Source: CAZHOV01 sp964534315
GTDB taxonomy: Bacteria > Bacteroidota > Bacteroidia > Chitinophagales > Saprospiraceae
DNA length: 37,521 nucleotides
Direction of reading: 5' to 3'
Assembly: GCA_964534315.1 (NCBI GenBank)
Contig: CAZHOV010000036.1
Coordinates: 1-37,521 of the forward strand
Within the stretch, counting starts at the first letter, position 1; each line of letters starts with the position of its first letter. A program made the position numbers and the translations under genes. This document shows positions 9,317 to 17,722 of the stretch, in pieces. The notes beneath the pieces were generated by a model that worked only from the letters and a program-made list of their open reading frames with translations, had not been told where the DNA came from and searched no databases.

Positions 9317-12300
9317 ATATATTGGATTGTTCTGTCAGTTTAAATAATCTGGGTTGTTGATCATTAAGAGTAAAAATAACGTGTTTTTGTTGGTTAATGG
9401 TAATGGGTTGAATTGCTTTTACTTGTCCTTTAACCAAAAATTGGCTTTCGTGGTTGGGGACCCATTCAAAATTTCCATTTCCGGTATTGACCAGCAGGTG
9501 TCCGAAACTGGCGTCCAGCCTGGAGTATTGAGGCAGGAACCCATATTCATTGCCTCCCATGATCAGGTCTGGAAGTTGGTCTTGATTAATATCCTGACAA
9601 GAGATATCGCATATACAGGAGAACTGCACTTCTGCCGGGAGCGGGATCAGGGTGAACTGGCCGTTTCCACCATTTAGCGCTACGACAGATTTAAAATAAG
9701 TGGCTGACTTTACAGTAGCCTTTTTCAAAACAGTCTCATCGAACAGGTCCTGAATGGATTTGGTGGCGAATTCTACATTTTTAAGATTTTGTTTTTTCAA
9801 TTTGGGAAGTTGCCGGGTGAGCTCATCTCTAAGCTGTACGGTCATATCTTTTCCTTGTATGCTTCTGGTCATGATCTTTTCGGTGGAGCCGTTCTCGTCA
9901 AAATCAGACAGCCACAGTTTGGCGGGATGTTCGGCATCGGCTTTGACATAAAAATTTTCTCCCCGGTTTCCCATGACAAGGTCCAGGTCTCCGTCTTTAT
10001 CCAGGTCTGCCACTTCAACTGTATTCCACCATCCCGGATAGTCCGACAAATTGGAGGAAACCGGTTCGAACCGGCCATTTTTGAAAGAAAATAATTGGGG
10101 AGCCATCCATTCACCTATTAGTAGGAGTTCTGCTGCTCCGTCCTGAGTAAGGTCGGCATAAACCGCACTGGTGATCAAGCCTGATCGTTGCATCGCTTTG
10201 CCTATAGTGGGGCTAACATCTTTAAATTGTCCGGAGCCATTGTTTTCGAAGAGAAAAGAAGGTGGAGTTACGCCGTAATTGCGGGGTATGCTCCGGCTGC
10301 CAACAAAAAGATCCAGGTCGCCATCCTGATCATAATCCAGCGGAACACCAACGGAGGTATTATAGCCGTTGTTGGGCAAAGCAGAGGGTAGGAGTGTAAA
10401 TTTTCCCGAACCGTCGTTAAAATACAACCGGTCCTGCACCATCCTGGTCAGCGGAGCGTGTTGGTTACCGCCAGAGCCCAAAAAAAGATCCAAATCGCCG
10501 TCTCCGTCGGCATCGAATAGGGTGGCGGCCGTATCTTCAAAATCTTGCTCTCGCTCTAGCCCGGTATCCTCAAGAAGGTCGAAGCCTGAAGAACGTTGGA
10601 TGTAAACGGTGGCAGGGCTGCCGGCTCCATTACCAAATATGATGTCTTCCAATTGATCTCCATTAATATCGCCAACGGCTACCGGAGGCCCTTCTCTGGA
10701 CAGCAGACGGAAAGTCAGTCCTTCCGCATAAAAATCGGAGTAGGCATTTTCTTGGTGTTGCTTCCATTCCGTAGGAATCTCCCGAAGGAGTGCCTGAGTC
10801 GTGGTTTTAATGGTTTGTTGTTTTTGGGGTAGGGCTTCCGTTTCGTAGTTGATGGTGAGTGTCTGGTCAGCGGAAATATTGGTTAAGAGCGTTGTCTTCT
10901 GATCAGGCCAGATCACGCTGATCGAATCGACCAGGATATCTCTGCCCAAGCCGAAAATAACCGGATAGCCAACTGAAGATTGAAACCCTCTGGAGGGGAC
11001 CAAATAGTTGGTTTGGATCGACTTATTGTGGTAAGCCATCACTTTGGCGCCCACTGCTAGTGTATTTTGAGGACTTCCTTTTAGCAGGATGGTAATAGCA
11101 TGATGGTCAAGGCGTTCATTTGCTTTATTTTCGAAAAAGAATGCTTGTTGGTTGACGTTACTGACGATGAGGTCCTGGTCACCGTCATTGTCGAGATCGG
11201 CGTAGGCGGCGCCGTTGGAGAAGGATGGAATGTCAAGTCCCCATTTTTCAGATACTTCTTCAAAGGTGAGGTCTTGTTGGTTGCGAAACATTTTGTTGAT
11301 GATGGGGTTGGAAGGCATTTTGTTAATGATACTGTCCATTTCTTCCTTTTTACCGGTGAGGACCATTTCCTGGATCACCTCATTGGCAAAAAAGTCGATA
11401 AAATCCTGGTTGGTAACATCCTGAAAAATGCCGTTACAAACATAGATGTCGCGGTAGCCGTCCTGGTCGGCGTCAAACATAAGGGCGCCCCAACTCCAGT
11501 CGGAAGCGGCGACGCCGCTGTAGTAAGCGATCTCGCTAAAGGTAGCATTCTGATTATTGTACTGGAGGGTATTTTGCATGTATTGGTGGTAAAAATCCTG
11601 CTTTTGTTTGAGATCATAGATATTATAGCTTTCAAATAGGGTAGTTGTCTTTAGCCTGTATTCGTCATCGGGTAGCATCTCGGTGACAAATATTTCGGGA
11701 TAGCCGTCGTTATTAATGTCGGCCATGTCGGCTCCCATAGAAGAGAGGCTGATATGTTCCATCCATTCTTTGATTTCTTCCGAAAAGGTGCCATCTCCCT
11801 GATTGACATAGAGGTAGTCGCGTTCGAAAAAGTCGTTGGAGATATAGAGATCGGGCAGGTGGTCTCCGTTGACATCCCCGACCGTTACGCCTAATCCGAA
11901 TCCGATGAGACTGCTGTATATGCCAGCTTTTTCAGTAGCATCGATAAATTGGCCGTTTTCGTTTTTCAACAGTTTATCGCCTCCTCCTTTCAAAAAGTCT
12001 TTAACAGGCCAGTCTTCGGCCATTAGTTCTCTTTTATTGCTGTAATTCAGGGTGTTGACAGGAATAAAGCTATTATTTAGGATGTAGGCATCCAGGTCGC
12101 CGTCCTGATCATAGTCAAAAAAGGCGGCATGGGTGGTATAGCCATTCTGGTCAAGTAGGTAGTCAGCCGCTTGTTCTTTAAAGGTGCCATCTCCCTGATT
12201 GATGTAGAGTTCGTTTTGCTGATTATCACCTTCCAGGTAGCCTGCATTGCAAACATAGATATCGAGGAGCTGGTCGTTATTGATATCGACCATAACGACG

Positions 12301-12647
12301 CCGGTGCTCCACTTTTGGGCACTTTGTACGCCAGCTTGTTCGGTGATATCTTCAAAGGTGAGGTTTCCCTTATTCAGGTAGAGTTTATTGCTGCCCATAT
12401 TGTTAGAAAAGTAGATATCCTGGAGACCGTCATTATTGATGTCGCCGATGGCCACTCCTCCGCCATTATAGAAGTTTCGGTAGTTGAAGATATTAAAATC
12501 CGGGGTATTTTTTACGGTATTAACGAAATCGATGCCGGTATCAGAGGGAGAGCGTTGCTGAAAGAGACCAGATTCCCTTTTGGATTGACATCCTATCAGG
12601 AAAATAGTTATCAAAAAGAGGAGTTGGGATTTAGCGGATGCATTCAT
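9309..12647 (-). CDS. FG-GAP/VCBS repeat and ASPIC/UnbV domain lipoprotein (proximal paralog)
   Basis: A 1,112-residue paralog of the gene that follows it, with the same plan. It has a lipoprotein signal (lipobox LIGC, Cys20), then FG-GAP/VCBS repeats with DINNDGLQDIYF and DYDQDGDLD calcium loops. An ASPIC/UnbV domain lies at about 516-582 (AVGAKV ... RGFQSSVGYPVIFGLG ... SISVIWPD), followed by more repeats and a mixed C-terminal region. The domain coordinates coincide almost exactly with those of the paralog, pointing to tandem gene duplication. It lies 127 bp downstream of susD on the same strand, with a strong hairpin in the gap, so it probably belongs to the SusCD transcript at reduced level. 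The post-Cys sequence (QSKRES) lacks a cluster of acidic residues. No enzymatic motif was recognised. Confidence 0.88.
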   Translation of the reverse strand: MNASAKSQLLFLITIFLIGCQSKRESGLFQQRSPSDTGIDFVNTVKNTPDFNIFNYRNFYNGGGVAIGDINNDGLQDIYFSNNMGSNKLYLNKGNLTFEDITEQAGVQSAQKWSTGVVMVDINNDQLLDIYVCNAGYLEGDNQQNELYINQGDGTFKEQAADYLLDQNGYTTHAAFFDYDQDGDLDAYILNNSFIPVNTLNYSNKRELMAEDWPVKDFLKGGGDKLLKNENGQFIDATEKAGIYSSLIGFGLGVTVGDVNGDHLPDLYISNDFFERDYLYVNQGDGTFSEEIKEWMEHISLSSMGADMADINNDGYPEIFVTEMLPDDEYRLKTTTLFESYNIYDLKQKQDFYHQYMQNTLQYNNQNATFSEIAYYSGVAASDWSWGALMFDADQDGYRDIYVCNGIFQDVTNQDFIDFFANEVIQEMVLTGKKEEMDSIINKMPSNPIINKMFRNQQDLTFEEVSEKWGLDIPSFSNGAAYADLDNDGDQDLIVSNVNQQAFFFENKANERLDHHAITILLKGSPQNTLAVGAKVMAYHNKSIQTNYLVPSRGFQSSVGYPVIFGLGRDILVDSISVIWPDQKTTLLTNISADQTLTINYETEALPQKQQTIKTTTQALLREIPTEWKQHQENAYSDFYAEGLTFRLLSREGPPVAVGDINGDQLEDIIFGNGAGSPATVYIQRSSGFDLLEDTGLEREQDFEDTAATLFDADGDGDLDLFLGSGGNQHAPLTRMVQDRLYFNDGSGKFTLLPSALPNNGYNTSVGVPLDYDQDGDLDLFVGSRSIPRNYGVTPPSFLFENNGSGQFKDVSPTIGKAMQRSGLITSAVYADLTQDGAAELLLIGEWMAPQLFSFKNGRFEPVSSNLSDYPGWWNTVEVADLDKDGDLDLVMGNRGENFYVKADAEHPAKLWLSDFDENGSTEKIMTRSIQGKDMTVQLRDELTRQLPKLKKQNLKNVEFATKSIQDLFDETVLKKATVKSATYFKSVVALNGGNGQFTLIPLPAEVQFSCICDISCQDINQDQLPDLIMGGNEYGFLPQYSRLDASFGHLLVNTGNGNFEWVPNHESQFLVKGQVKAIQPITINQQKHVIFTLNDQQPRLFKLTEQSNIYE

Positions 12648-12681
12648 ATGGCCTTAGATCATATATTAATTTTATAAAGAG

Positions 12682-12714
12682 GAAGCTGTCGAAAGATTTG
12701 CTCTCGACAGCTTC
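12682..12714 (-). terminator. perfect 11-bp hairpin between susD and FG-GAP genes
   Basis: GAAGCTGTCGA (12682-12692) and TCGACAGCTTC (12704-12714) are exact inverted repeats around an 11-nt loop. The hairpin lies 60 bp after the susD stop on the minus strand. What follows it on that strand is only moderately T-rich (CTCTTTAT), so it may be a leaky terminator or an RNA-processing/stability element that sets the ratio of SusCD to the downstream lipoproteins rather than a full stop. Confidence 0.6.
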
Positions 12715-12774
12715 GGAAAATTAGTATAAGTATTTTAAAATCAGCAGCTAATCACTGATTTTTTAAATTCGAAA

Positions 12775-14292
12775 TTAGTAACCCTGATTTTGGGTCAGGT
12801 TTGGATTTACGGCTAGTGCTGCAGTTGGAATAGGGTATACCAACTTGGTAGCATCCGTAGCAGGCTTCTCGGTATAAGCTTCGAGGAATTTACCAAAGCG
12901 GATTAGATCTGTACGGCGGTGACCTTCCCACCAGAGTTCTCTACCGCGTTCGTCGATGATAGCATCAAGATTAACACTACCTAACATGCTTGCACCTCTT
13001 AGATCGCGTAGGTCATTTACAATTTGATCTGCTCCTCCCATTCCTGATCTCAATAGGGCTTCTGCTTTCATAAGTAGTACGTCGGCATATCGAAGCAATA
13101 CATAATCATTTTCAGCAAATTCATTACCTGCAGGATCGATATCCGGAATGTACTTAACAGCTCGGATACCGGAAAGCTCCAGATCATTTCCTGTTTCAAA
13201 CAGGCTAACTTCAGGGGTGAAGGCCAGCGGATTACCATTTCTGTCTTCCAGCGGAGTAACGCCATCGACATCAAATTGCTGGCCAATCAAGAAACCAGGA
13301 TCGAAGCTGATACTATCTGCACTGGCTAATCCCAGGGAATCGATGGAGAAGGATAACCGGGTGTCATCGTCTTCAAATTTATCATAAAATTCGGAGATGG
13401 TGGTGAAACCATTCCAACCTCCGGGCTTTTGATTATAGTGAATAGTGCACAACCAGCGGGCTCTGACATTTCCGGAGCTAATATCGGCTCTTACGTTTTG
13501 AGAAGCGAAAATGATCTCATTCGATACTCCATCGTTTGAAGGAATGAAATTAGTGAAGTATCGATCTGCGAGAGAGTAGCCGCTGATAGCATCTGCGTAT
13601 TCGATCACTTTTTCCATATCGGCATTATCAAAAGAGGGATTGGCCCGGTTGCCGTAGACTCCCTTTTGCAGATAGGCTTTGCAGAGCATGGCGCGGGCAG
13701 CATCTTTAGTAGCTACGCCCGGTGCGCCTGCATCCGGAAGGTTGGGCAGTGCAGCCTCTAATTCTGAGATGATAAATTCAATAGCTTCCACTTCATTCAA
13801 TACCGTTGGAGCATTGAGAAGGCTCTCTCCCGGTTCTCTGACAGGAAGTTGTCCCCAAAGATCGTTCACATAGAAAGAATAAAACGCTCTCAGAAAACGT
13901 GCTTCCGCTTCTTGCTGGGGAGCAGGCGAAAAGTTTAGAACATTGGTTGCATTAAAAACACCTTCAAGTAGTTCAGCATAGGTGTCCGTAATGTAGGCGT
14001 GATCAGCATCCCAGGTATGGTCATGAAGTACTCTCCATACCCCGTTGTCATCCCAGTCAGTACCGCGAGTAGGGCCGATGGTTTCGTCCGTAGAATGTTG
14101 CATAAGGGCCCAAACCCGGTTTTCAGCCTGAAACGTATTTAGATTTTGATAGGCAGTAGCAAGGAGACTGGCTACATCTTGTATCTCATTAGCCTGATCT
14201 CTATTCAAATCACTACCTAGATCTTCTTCTAGATTGGTGCAACCAAAAAGCAGCAATCCAAAGGAAAAGATGAGTAATTTCTTATAATTCAT
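12775..14292 (-). CDS. susD: SusD/RagB family nutrient-binding outer-membrane lipoprotein
   Basis: A SusD-like surface lipoprotein that forms the lid of a SusC transporter and captures the nutrient. The start at 14292 is chosen because it gives a lipoprotein signal with lipobox LFGC (Cys18); the upstream in-frame ATG at 14397 would add 35 residues that spoil it. After the Cys comes an acidic stretch (TNLEEDLGSD), typical of surface-exported lipoproteins. The TPR-like helical core of the SusD fold is recognisable (EAEARFLRAFYSFYVNDLWGQLPVRE near residue 130). The C-terminal segment holds DYVLLRYADVLLMKAEALLR and GRELWWEGHRRTDLIRFGKF, the strongest family marks. It lies 127 bp downstream of the SusC gene. 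The ligand cannot be predicted from sequence. Confidence 0.95.
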   Translation of the reverse strand: MNYKKLLIFSFGLLLFGCTNLEEDLGSDLNRDQANEIQDVASLLATAYQNLNTFQAENRVWALMQHSTDETIGPTRGTDWDDNGVWRVLHDHTWDADHAYITDTYAELLEGVFNATNVLNFSPAPQQEAEARFLRAFYSFYVNDLWGQLPVREPGESLLNAPTVLNEVEAIEFIISELEAALPNLPDAGAPGVATKDAARAMLCKAYLQKGVYGNRANPSFDNADMEKVIEYADAISGYSLADRYFTNFIPSNDGVSNEIIFASQNVRADISSGNVRARWLCTIHYNQKPGGWNGFTTISEFYDKFEDDDTRLSFSIDSLGLASADSISFDPGFLIGQQFDVDGVTPLEDRNGNPLAFTPEVSLFETGNDLELSGIRAVKYIPDIDPAGNEFAENDYVLLRYADVLLMKAEALLRSGMGGADQIVNDLRDLRGASMLGSVNLDAIIDERGRELWWEGHRRTDLIRFGKFLEAYTEKPATDATKLVYPIPTAALAVNPNLTQNQGY

Positions 14293-14315
14293 ATTAAATA
14301 ATATTTTTTTACTAT

Positions 14316-14338
14316 AACTATATTTTAAAATGATAGTT
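14316..14338 (-). other. short hairpin in the susC-susD gap
   Basis: AACTAT (14316-14321) and ATAGTT (14333-14338) flank a TTTTAAAA-containing loop between the SusC stop and the SusD start. A second small stem, CTGCGG/CC-GCAG, lies at 14386-14404 just after susC. Such hairpins could cap the susC message or tune SusD translation. This is inferred from position only. Confidence 0.35.
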
Positions 14339-14419
14339 GAAGAAAACGTATAATATTCTTCAAAGTGTAAACAATTGACATAATTCTGCGGTATCATCCG
14401 GCAGAAGGTTGCCTTTCAT

Positions 14420-17377
14420 TTAGAACGACGCGCTTACTCCAAATAAAACAGTTCTTGCTGTTGGAAAAGGCGTATATTCAATACCAAAAGAAGGTACATC
14501 ATTTACATCTTTATTGGTATTTACCTCAGGGTCGAAGCCGCTATAACCAGTGATCAATAACAGGTTGGTTCCGGTTACGTAAACTCTAAGGTTTTGTAGC
14601 CAATCTGCATTGATATTGTTGAAGGTATATCCAATAGTGGCGTTGGTTAATCTTAGAAAATCTGCATCTTCCATATATCTGGTGGAAGCAGCGTTTGCAT
14701 TGGAAATAGCTTCGCCGTTATCTAGAAGATCTTCTGTGATATTTCTGCCACTAGTTAAACCACCTTTTGCAAAAACGGCGTTTGCTGTGTTGTTATAAAC
14801 CTGATGACCGAAAGCGCCATTAAAAGCAAAACTAACATCGAAGTCACTTACATTAAGGTTGGCGTTAAATCCAAGTAAAACATCGGGATTGGGATTGCCG
14901 ACGAACATCAATTCACCGTTATTGGCAAATTGCGATAAGCCTTGTTCATTAAATCCTTCAAACTCTCTAAGGAAGAAAACATAAAGCGGTTGACCGTTGG
15001 CAAGTCGCTGGGCGTTAACACCGGTCAAACCCTGGCCGTTAATTTCTCCTGTTAATATTGGAGGACCGTCATAATCTTGTAATTCATTACTTAGATAGGT
15101 TGTATTAAAACCGACAGAAAGAGTGGTATTTTCATTTTGGATTAAGAAAGCATTTAATGCCAATTCCACACCCTGGTTAATTACCCTTCCATCGCTATTA
15201 AACCAAAACTTTGAATTTGGAGCAGGTTGGATAGGATCAGATTGGATAATCAGATTTCTGGTTTCTCTTCTAAAGAAATCAACGGTACCTGTCAGGCGGT
15301 AGTCAAGGAATCCGAAATCGACACCCAAGTTGTATTGATCTGTAGTCTCCCATCTCAAATCCGGATTTGGGTTATTTTCGAGGCGGAAGTTTCCGTTTTC
15401 TGGATCATACCCCCAGCGTTCCTGAGCAGAGCCGGCAGGGAATTCCTGATTTCCGGTAACACCAAACCCTAAACGCAACTTAAGTACATCAAAGGCCTCC
15501 GGTACAAAAGCTTCTTCATGTAGCGACCAGGCAAATGCAAATGACGGGAATATACCATATTGGTTATTTTCACCAAACTTACTCGACCCGTCGGCACGTA
15601 CCGTACCCGTAAATATGTATTTATCAGAGAGGTTTAAGATTGCTCTCCCGAAGAACGATTGAATTTCGATTGTAGGGTCTTCATAGGAATCGATGATCTG
15701 TGTTTGCGCGCCCTGAACGATCGTCGTCAAGTCATCCGCATCGATAGCGAAATCCTGGGCTTCCATATTATTTCCACGGCGTTGTATCTTAATGTATTCG
15801 TATCCTGCTAGTGCATTTAAACTCAAGCCTGAAGAAATTTGTTTACGGTAGTTTAGTGTGTGGGTGATTTGTTCGTTTGAGAGTACGTTGCTATTGATGA
15901 CAGCTTGTCCTCTATCTCTGATATCATTTACATTCAAAAGAGGAGAGACGCTGATTCTTCGCACAGCTTCTGCCCGGTTGACGCTATAGTTGGCCCGGTA
16001 ATCAAGACCATCTACAATAGTAAATGTAGCACCCAGGCTACCGATTATCCGTGAAATTGCGGTATTATCGTCATAATACTCCTGGAAGGCCAGTGGATTT
16101 CTAACGTCTGGTCCTGGTTGTACAAAATTACCCCTTTCGTCAATAAGCGGCTGAGTTGGATTCCACTGGAGGGCTTGACCGATGAGGCTGCCTTCGAATC
16201 CTGCATCATCAGAGATCGGAGCAGTTTGTTCGTCAACGTATGACCCATTTAGGAGTACATCCAGTTTTAGGCGATTATCTTTAAAAAAGTTATAACTACC
16301 ATTTAAAACCCCGGTATACTTTTTAAGCCCGCTATTTCGAATGATCCCCTCCTGGTCTAGTAAGCTAGCAGAAACACGGTAATTCCCCTTGTCGTTTCCG
16401 CCGCCGATTCCCAGGTTATAATTCTGAGTAATAGCAGTTTGGAGGATCTCATCAAATGCATCGACATTTCCTCCGAAGTCGTTATCGCGGTTGCCGACTT
16501 CTGCATCCAGAGCAGAACGGTACTGATCAGCATCGAGTACCTCTAGTCTCTTTAAAATTGAACTTGCACCTACAGAAGCAGAGAAATCAAGCGTTGGGGC
16601 TCCAGATCTTCCCTTTTTGGTGGTGATCAAGATCACTCCGTTAGCTCCCCGTGAGCCGAAGATTGCCGTAGCTGATGCATCCTTGAGCACTTCGACTGAG
16701 GCAATATCGTTGGGGTTGATAAAGCTTAACGGGTTAGAAGAAGGAGAATCTCCGATACTGGCAACTCCTGATGCGCTTGGATTGGCACCCCGCCCGTCAA
16801 GGATTACCCCGTCCACTACAATTAATGGTTGGTTGTTCGTTCTAACTGAGGAAGAACCACGGATTCGAATCGTAGCGGCAGCCCCGGGAGCACCACTGTT
16901 GCCGACGATCTGTACCCCGGAAACTTTACCTTGGATGAGTTGCTCGGGAGTGGTATTGAAACCTTTGTTAAAGTCTTCTTCTCCAACTTGGGAGATGGCC
17001 CCGGTCACGTCCTTTTTCTGGACAGATCCGTAACCGACAACGACCACTTCCTCTAGTTCGGTACCTGAAGAAAGGCGGATTTCGTAATTGTCTTGAGCAC
17101 CAACATCAACCGTCTTTGTGGAATATCCCGTGTAGGAAACTTCCAATTGATCACTTCCTTCAGGAAGTAAAAGCTTGAAACCACCGTTTAGATCGGTGAT
17201 CACACCTGTTGTCGTTCCTTTGACCAGAATACTGGCACCGATGAGCGGTTCCCCGTTTTCATCGTCTACTACAGATCCTGAAATCGTTCGTTGTGCAAAC
17301 AGCAATCCCGTACATAATAGCAATGCGAACAGCACGGTAACCTGTTTCGTAACCAATGAGTAGAATTTTAATTTCAT
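14420..17377 (-). CDS. susC: SusC/RagA family TonB-linked outer-membrane transporter
   Basis: A 985-residue TonB-dependent outer-membrane transporter. The signal peptide (cleavage near LLFAQ, residue 29) is followed by the carboxypeptidase-regulatory-like domain of SusC proteins (ISGSVVDDENGEPLIGA to about residue 105). Next is the TonB box region ELEEVVVVGYGSVQKKDVTG, and then the plug with PLIVVDGVILD and SVEVLKDASATAIFGSRGANG, both hallmark SusC sequences. The remainder is the 22-strand barrel, ending in VLFGVSASF with the usual terminal aromatic. It is the first gene of a minus-strand cluster continuing into SusD and two FG-GAP lipoproteins. A good Bacteroidota promoter lies about 195 bp upstream. 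No anti-sigma/sigma pair is adjacent. The substrate is unknown, though the SSS symporter on the other side of the promoter region may complete uptake. Confidence 0.96.
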   Translation of the reverse strand: MKLKFYSLVTKQVTVLFALLLCTGLLFAQRTISGSVVDDENGEPLIGASILVKGTTTGVITDLNGGFKLLLPEGSDQLEVSYTGYSTKTVDVGAQDNYEIRLSSGTELEEVVVVGYGSVQKKDVTGAISQVGEEDFNKGFNTTPEQLIQGKVSGVQIVGNSGAPGAAATIRIRGSSSVRTNNQPLIVVDGVILDGRGANPSASGVASIGDSPSSNPLSFINPNDIASVEVLKDASATAIFGSRGANGVILITTKKGRSGAPTLDFSASVGASSILKRLEVLDADQYRSALDAEVGNRDNDFGGNVDAFDEILQTAITQNYNLGIGGGNDKGNYRVSASLLDQEGIIRNSGLKKYTGVLNGSYNFFKDNRLKLDVLLNGSYVDEQTAPISDDAGFEGSLIGQALQWNPTQPLIDERGNFVQPGPDVRNPLAFQEYYDDNTAISRIIGSLGATFTIVDGLDYRANYSVNRAEAVRRISVSPLLNVNDIRDRGQAVINSNVLSNEQITHTLNYRKQISSGLSLNALAGYEYIKIQRRGNNMEAQDFAIDADDLTTIVQGAQTQIIDSYEDPTIEIQSFFGRAILNLSDKYIFTGTVRADGSSKFGENNQYGIFPSFAFAWSLHEEAFVPEAFDVLKLRLGFGVTGNQEFPAGSAQERWGYDPENGNFRLENNPNPDLRWETTDQYNLGVDFGFLDYRLTGTVDFFRRETRNLIIQSDPIQPAPNSKFWFNSDGRVINQGVELALNAFLIQNENTTLSVGFNTTYLSNELQDYDGPPILTGEINGQGLTGVNAQRLANGQPLYVFFLREFEGFNEQGLSQFANNGELMFVGNPNPDVLLGFNANLNVSDFDVSFAFNGAFGHQVYNNTANAVFAKGGLTSGRNITEDLLDNGEAISNANAASTRYMEDADFLRLTNATIGYTFNNINADWLQNLRVYVTGTNLLLITGYSGFDPEVNTNKDVNDVPSFGIEYTPFPTARTVLFGVSASF

Positions 17378-17722
17378 AAGCAGTTTGTCGTTTAGTTAAT
17401 ATTATAAAACCTTCGTTAAGAGGTGTTTATCCTTTTTGTGGCTTGTAGTTGCTAAATACACGGGTCTTCCCGCGGGGGCTGATATATCCGCTTATCAATT
17501 AAGGGTAAGTTCTAGTCTTTACTGGTATAAAAGTAAATTATTAATAAAAATAATGTTAACTATTTGTATACAAATGTAAAAACAAATAATAAAAATCAAA
17601 TTACTTTTTTTCAAATTTAGGGAATAATCTTTTACTTTTTAAGTTTTTTTACAATATTTATGCATAAATAGCAACTGAAACACTTCATTATTTGGTGTCT
17701 AAAGCTGCTGACTGAAGCGGTA
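17378..17722. other. 345-bp divergent intergenic region (susC / SSS symporter)
   Basis: AT-rich spacer between the divergently transcribed SusC and symporter genes. It contains a minus-strand promoter candidate at 17571-17600 and long A/T runs around 17590-17660. The ~190-nt SusC leader (17378-17565) has no recognised riboswitch. No plus-strand TAnnTTTG element was found for the symporter. Confidence 0.6.
17571..17600 (-). promoter_or_regulatory. Bacteroidota-type promoter for the susC operon
   Basis: Read on the minus strand: TTTG at 17600-17597, an 18-nt spacer, then TACATTTG at 17578-17571. This matches the Bacteroidota -33/-7 pattern (TTTG and TAnnTTTG) and predicts a ~190-nt leader before the SusC start at 17377. 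Confidence 0.55.

Noticed and set aside
8228..12677. Long plus-strand frames opposite the FG-GAP lipoproteins (for example 8228-8737, 11100-11639, 12171-12677)
   Set aside because: They are antisense shadows created by the repeated Asp/Asn/Gly-rich codons of the calcium loops; they match no family and lie wholly within well-supported genes.
16617..17033. 138-residue plus-strand frame opposite susC
   Set aside because: Antisense to the highly conserved SusC plug domain; no independent support.
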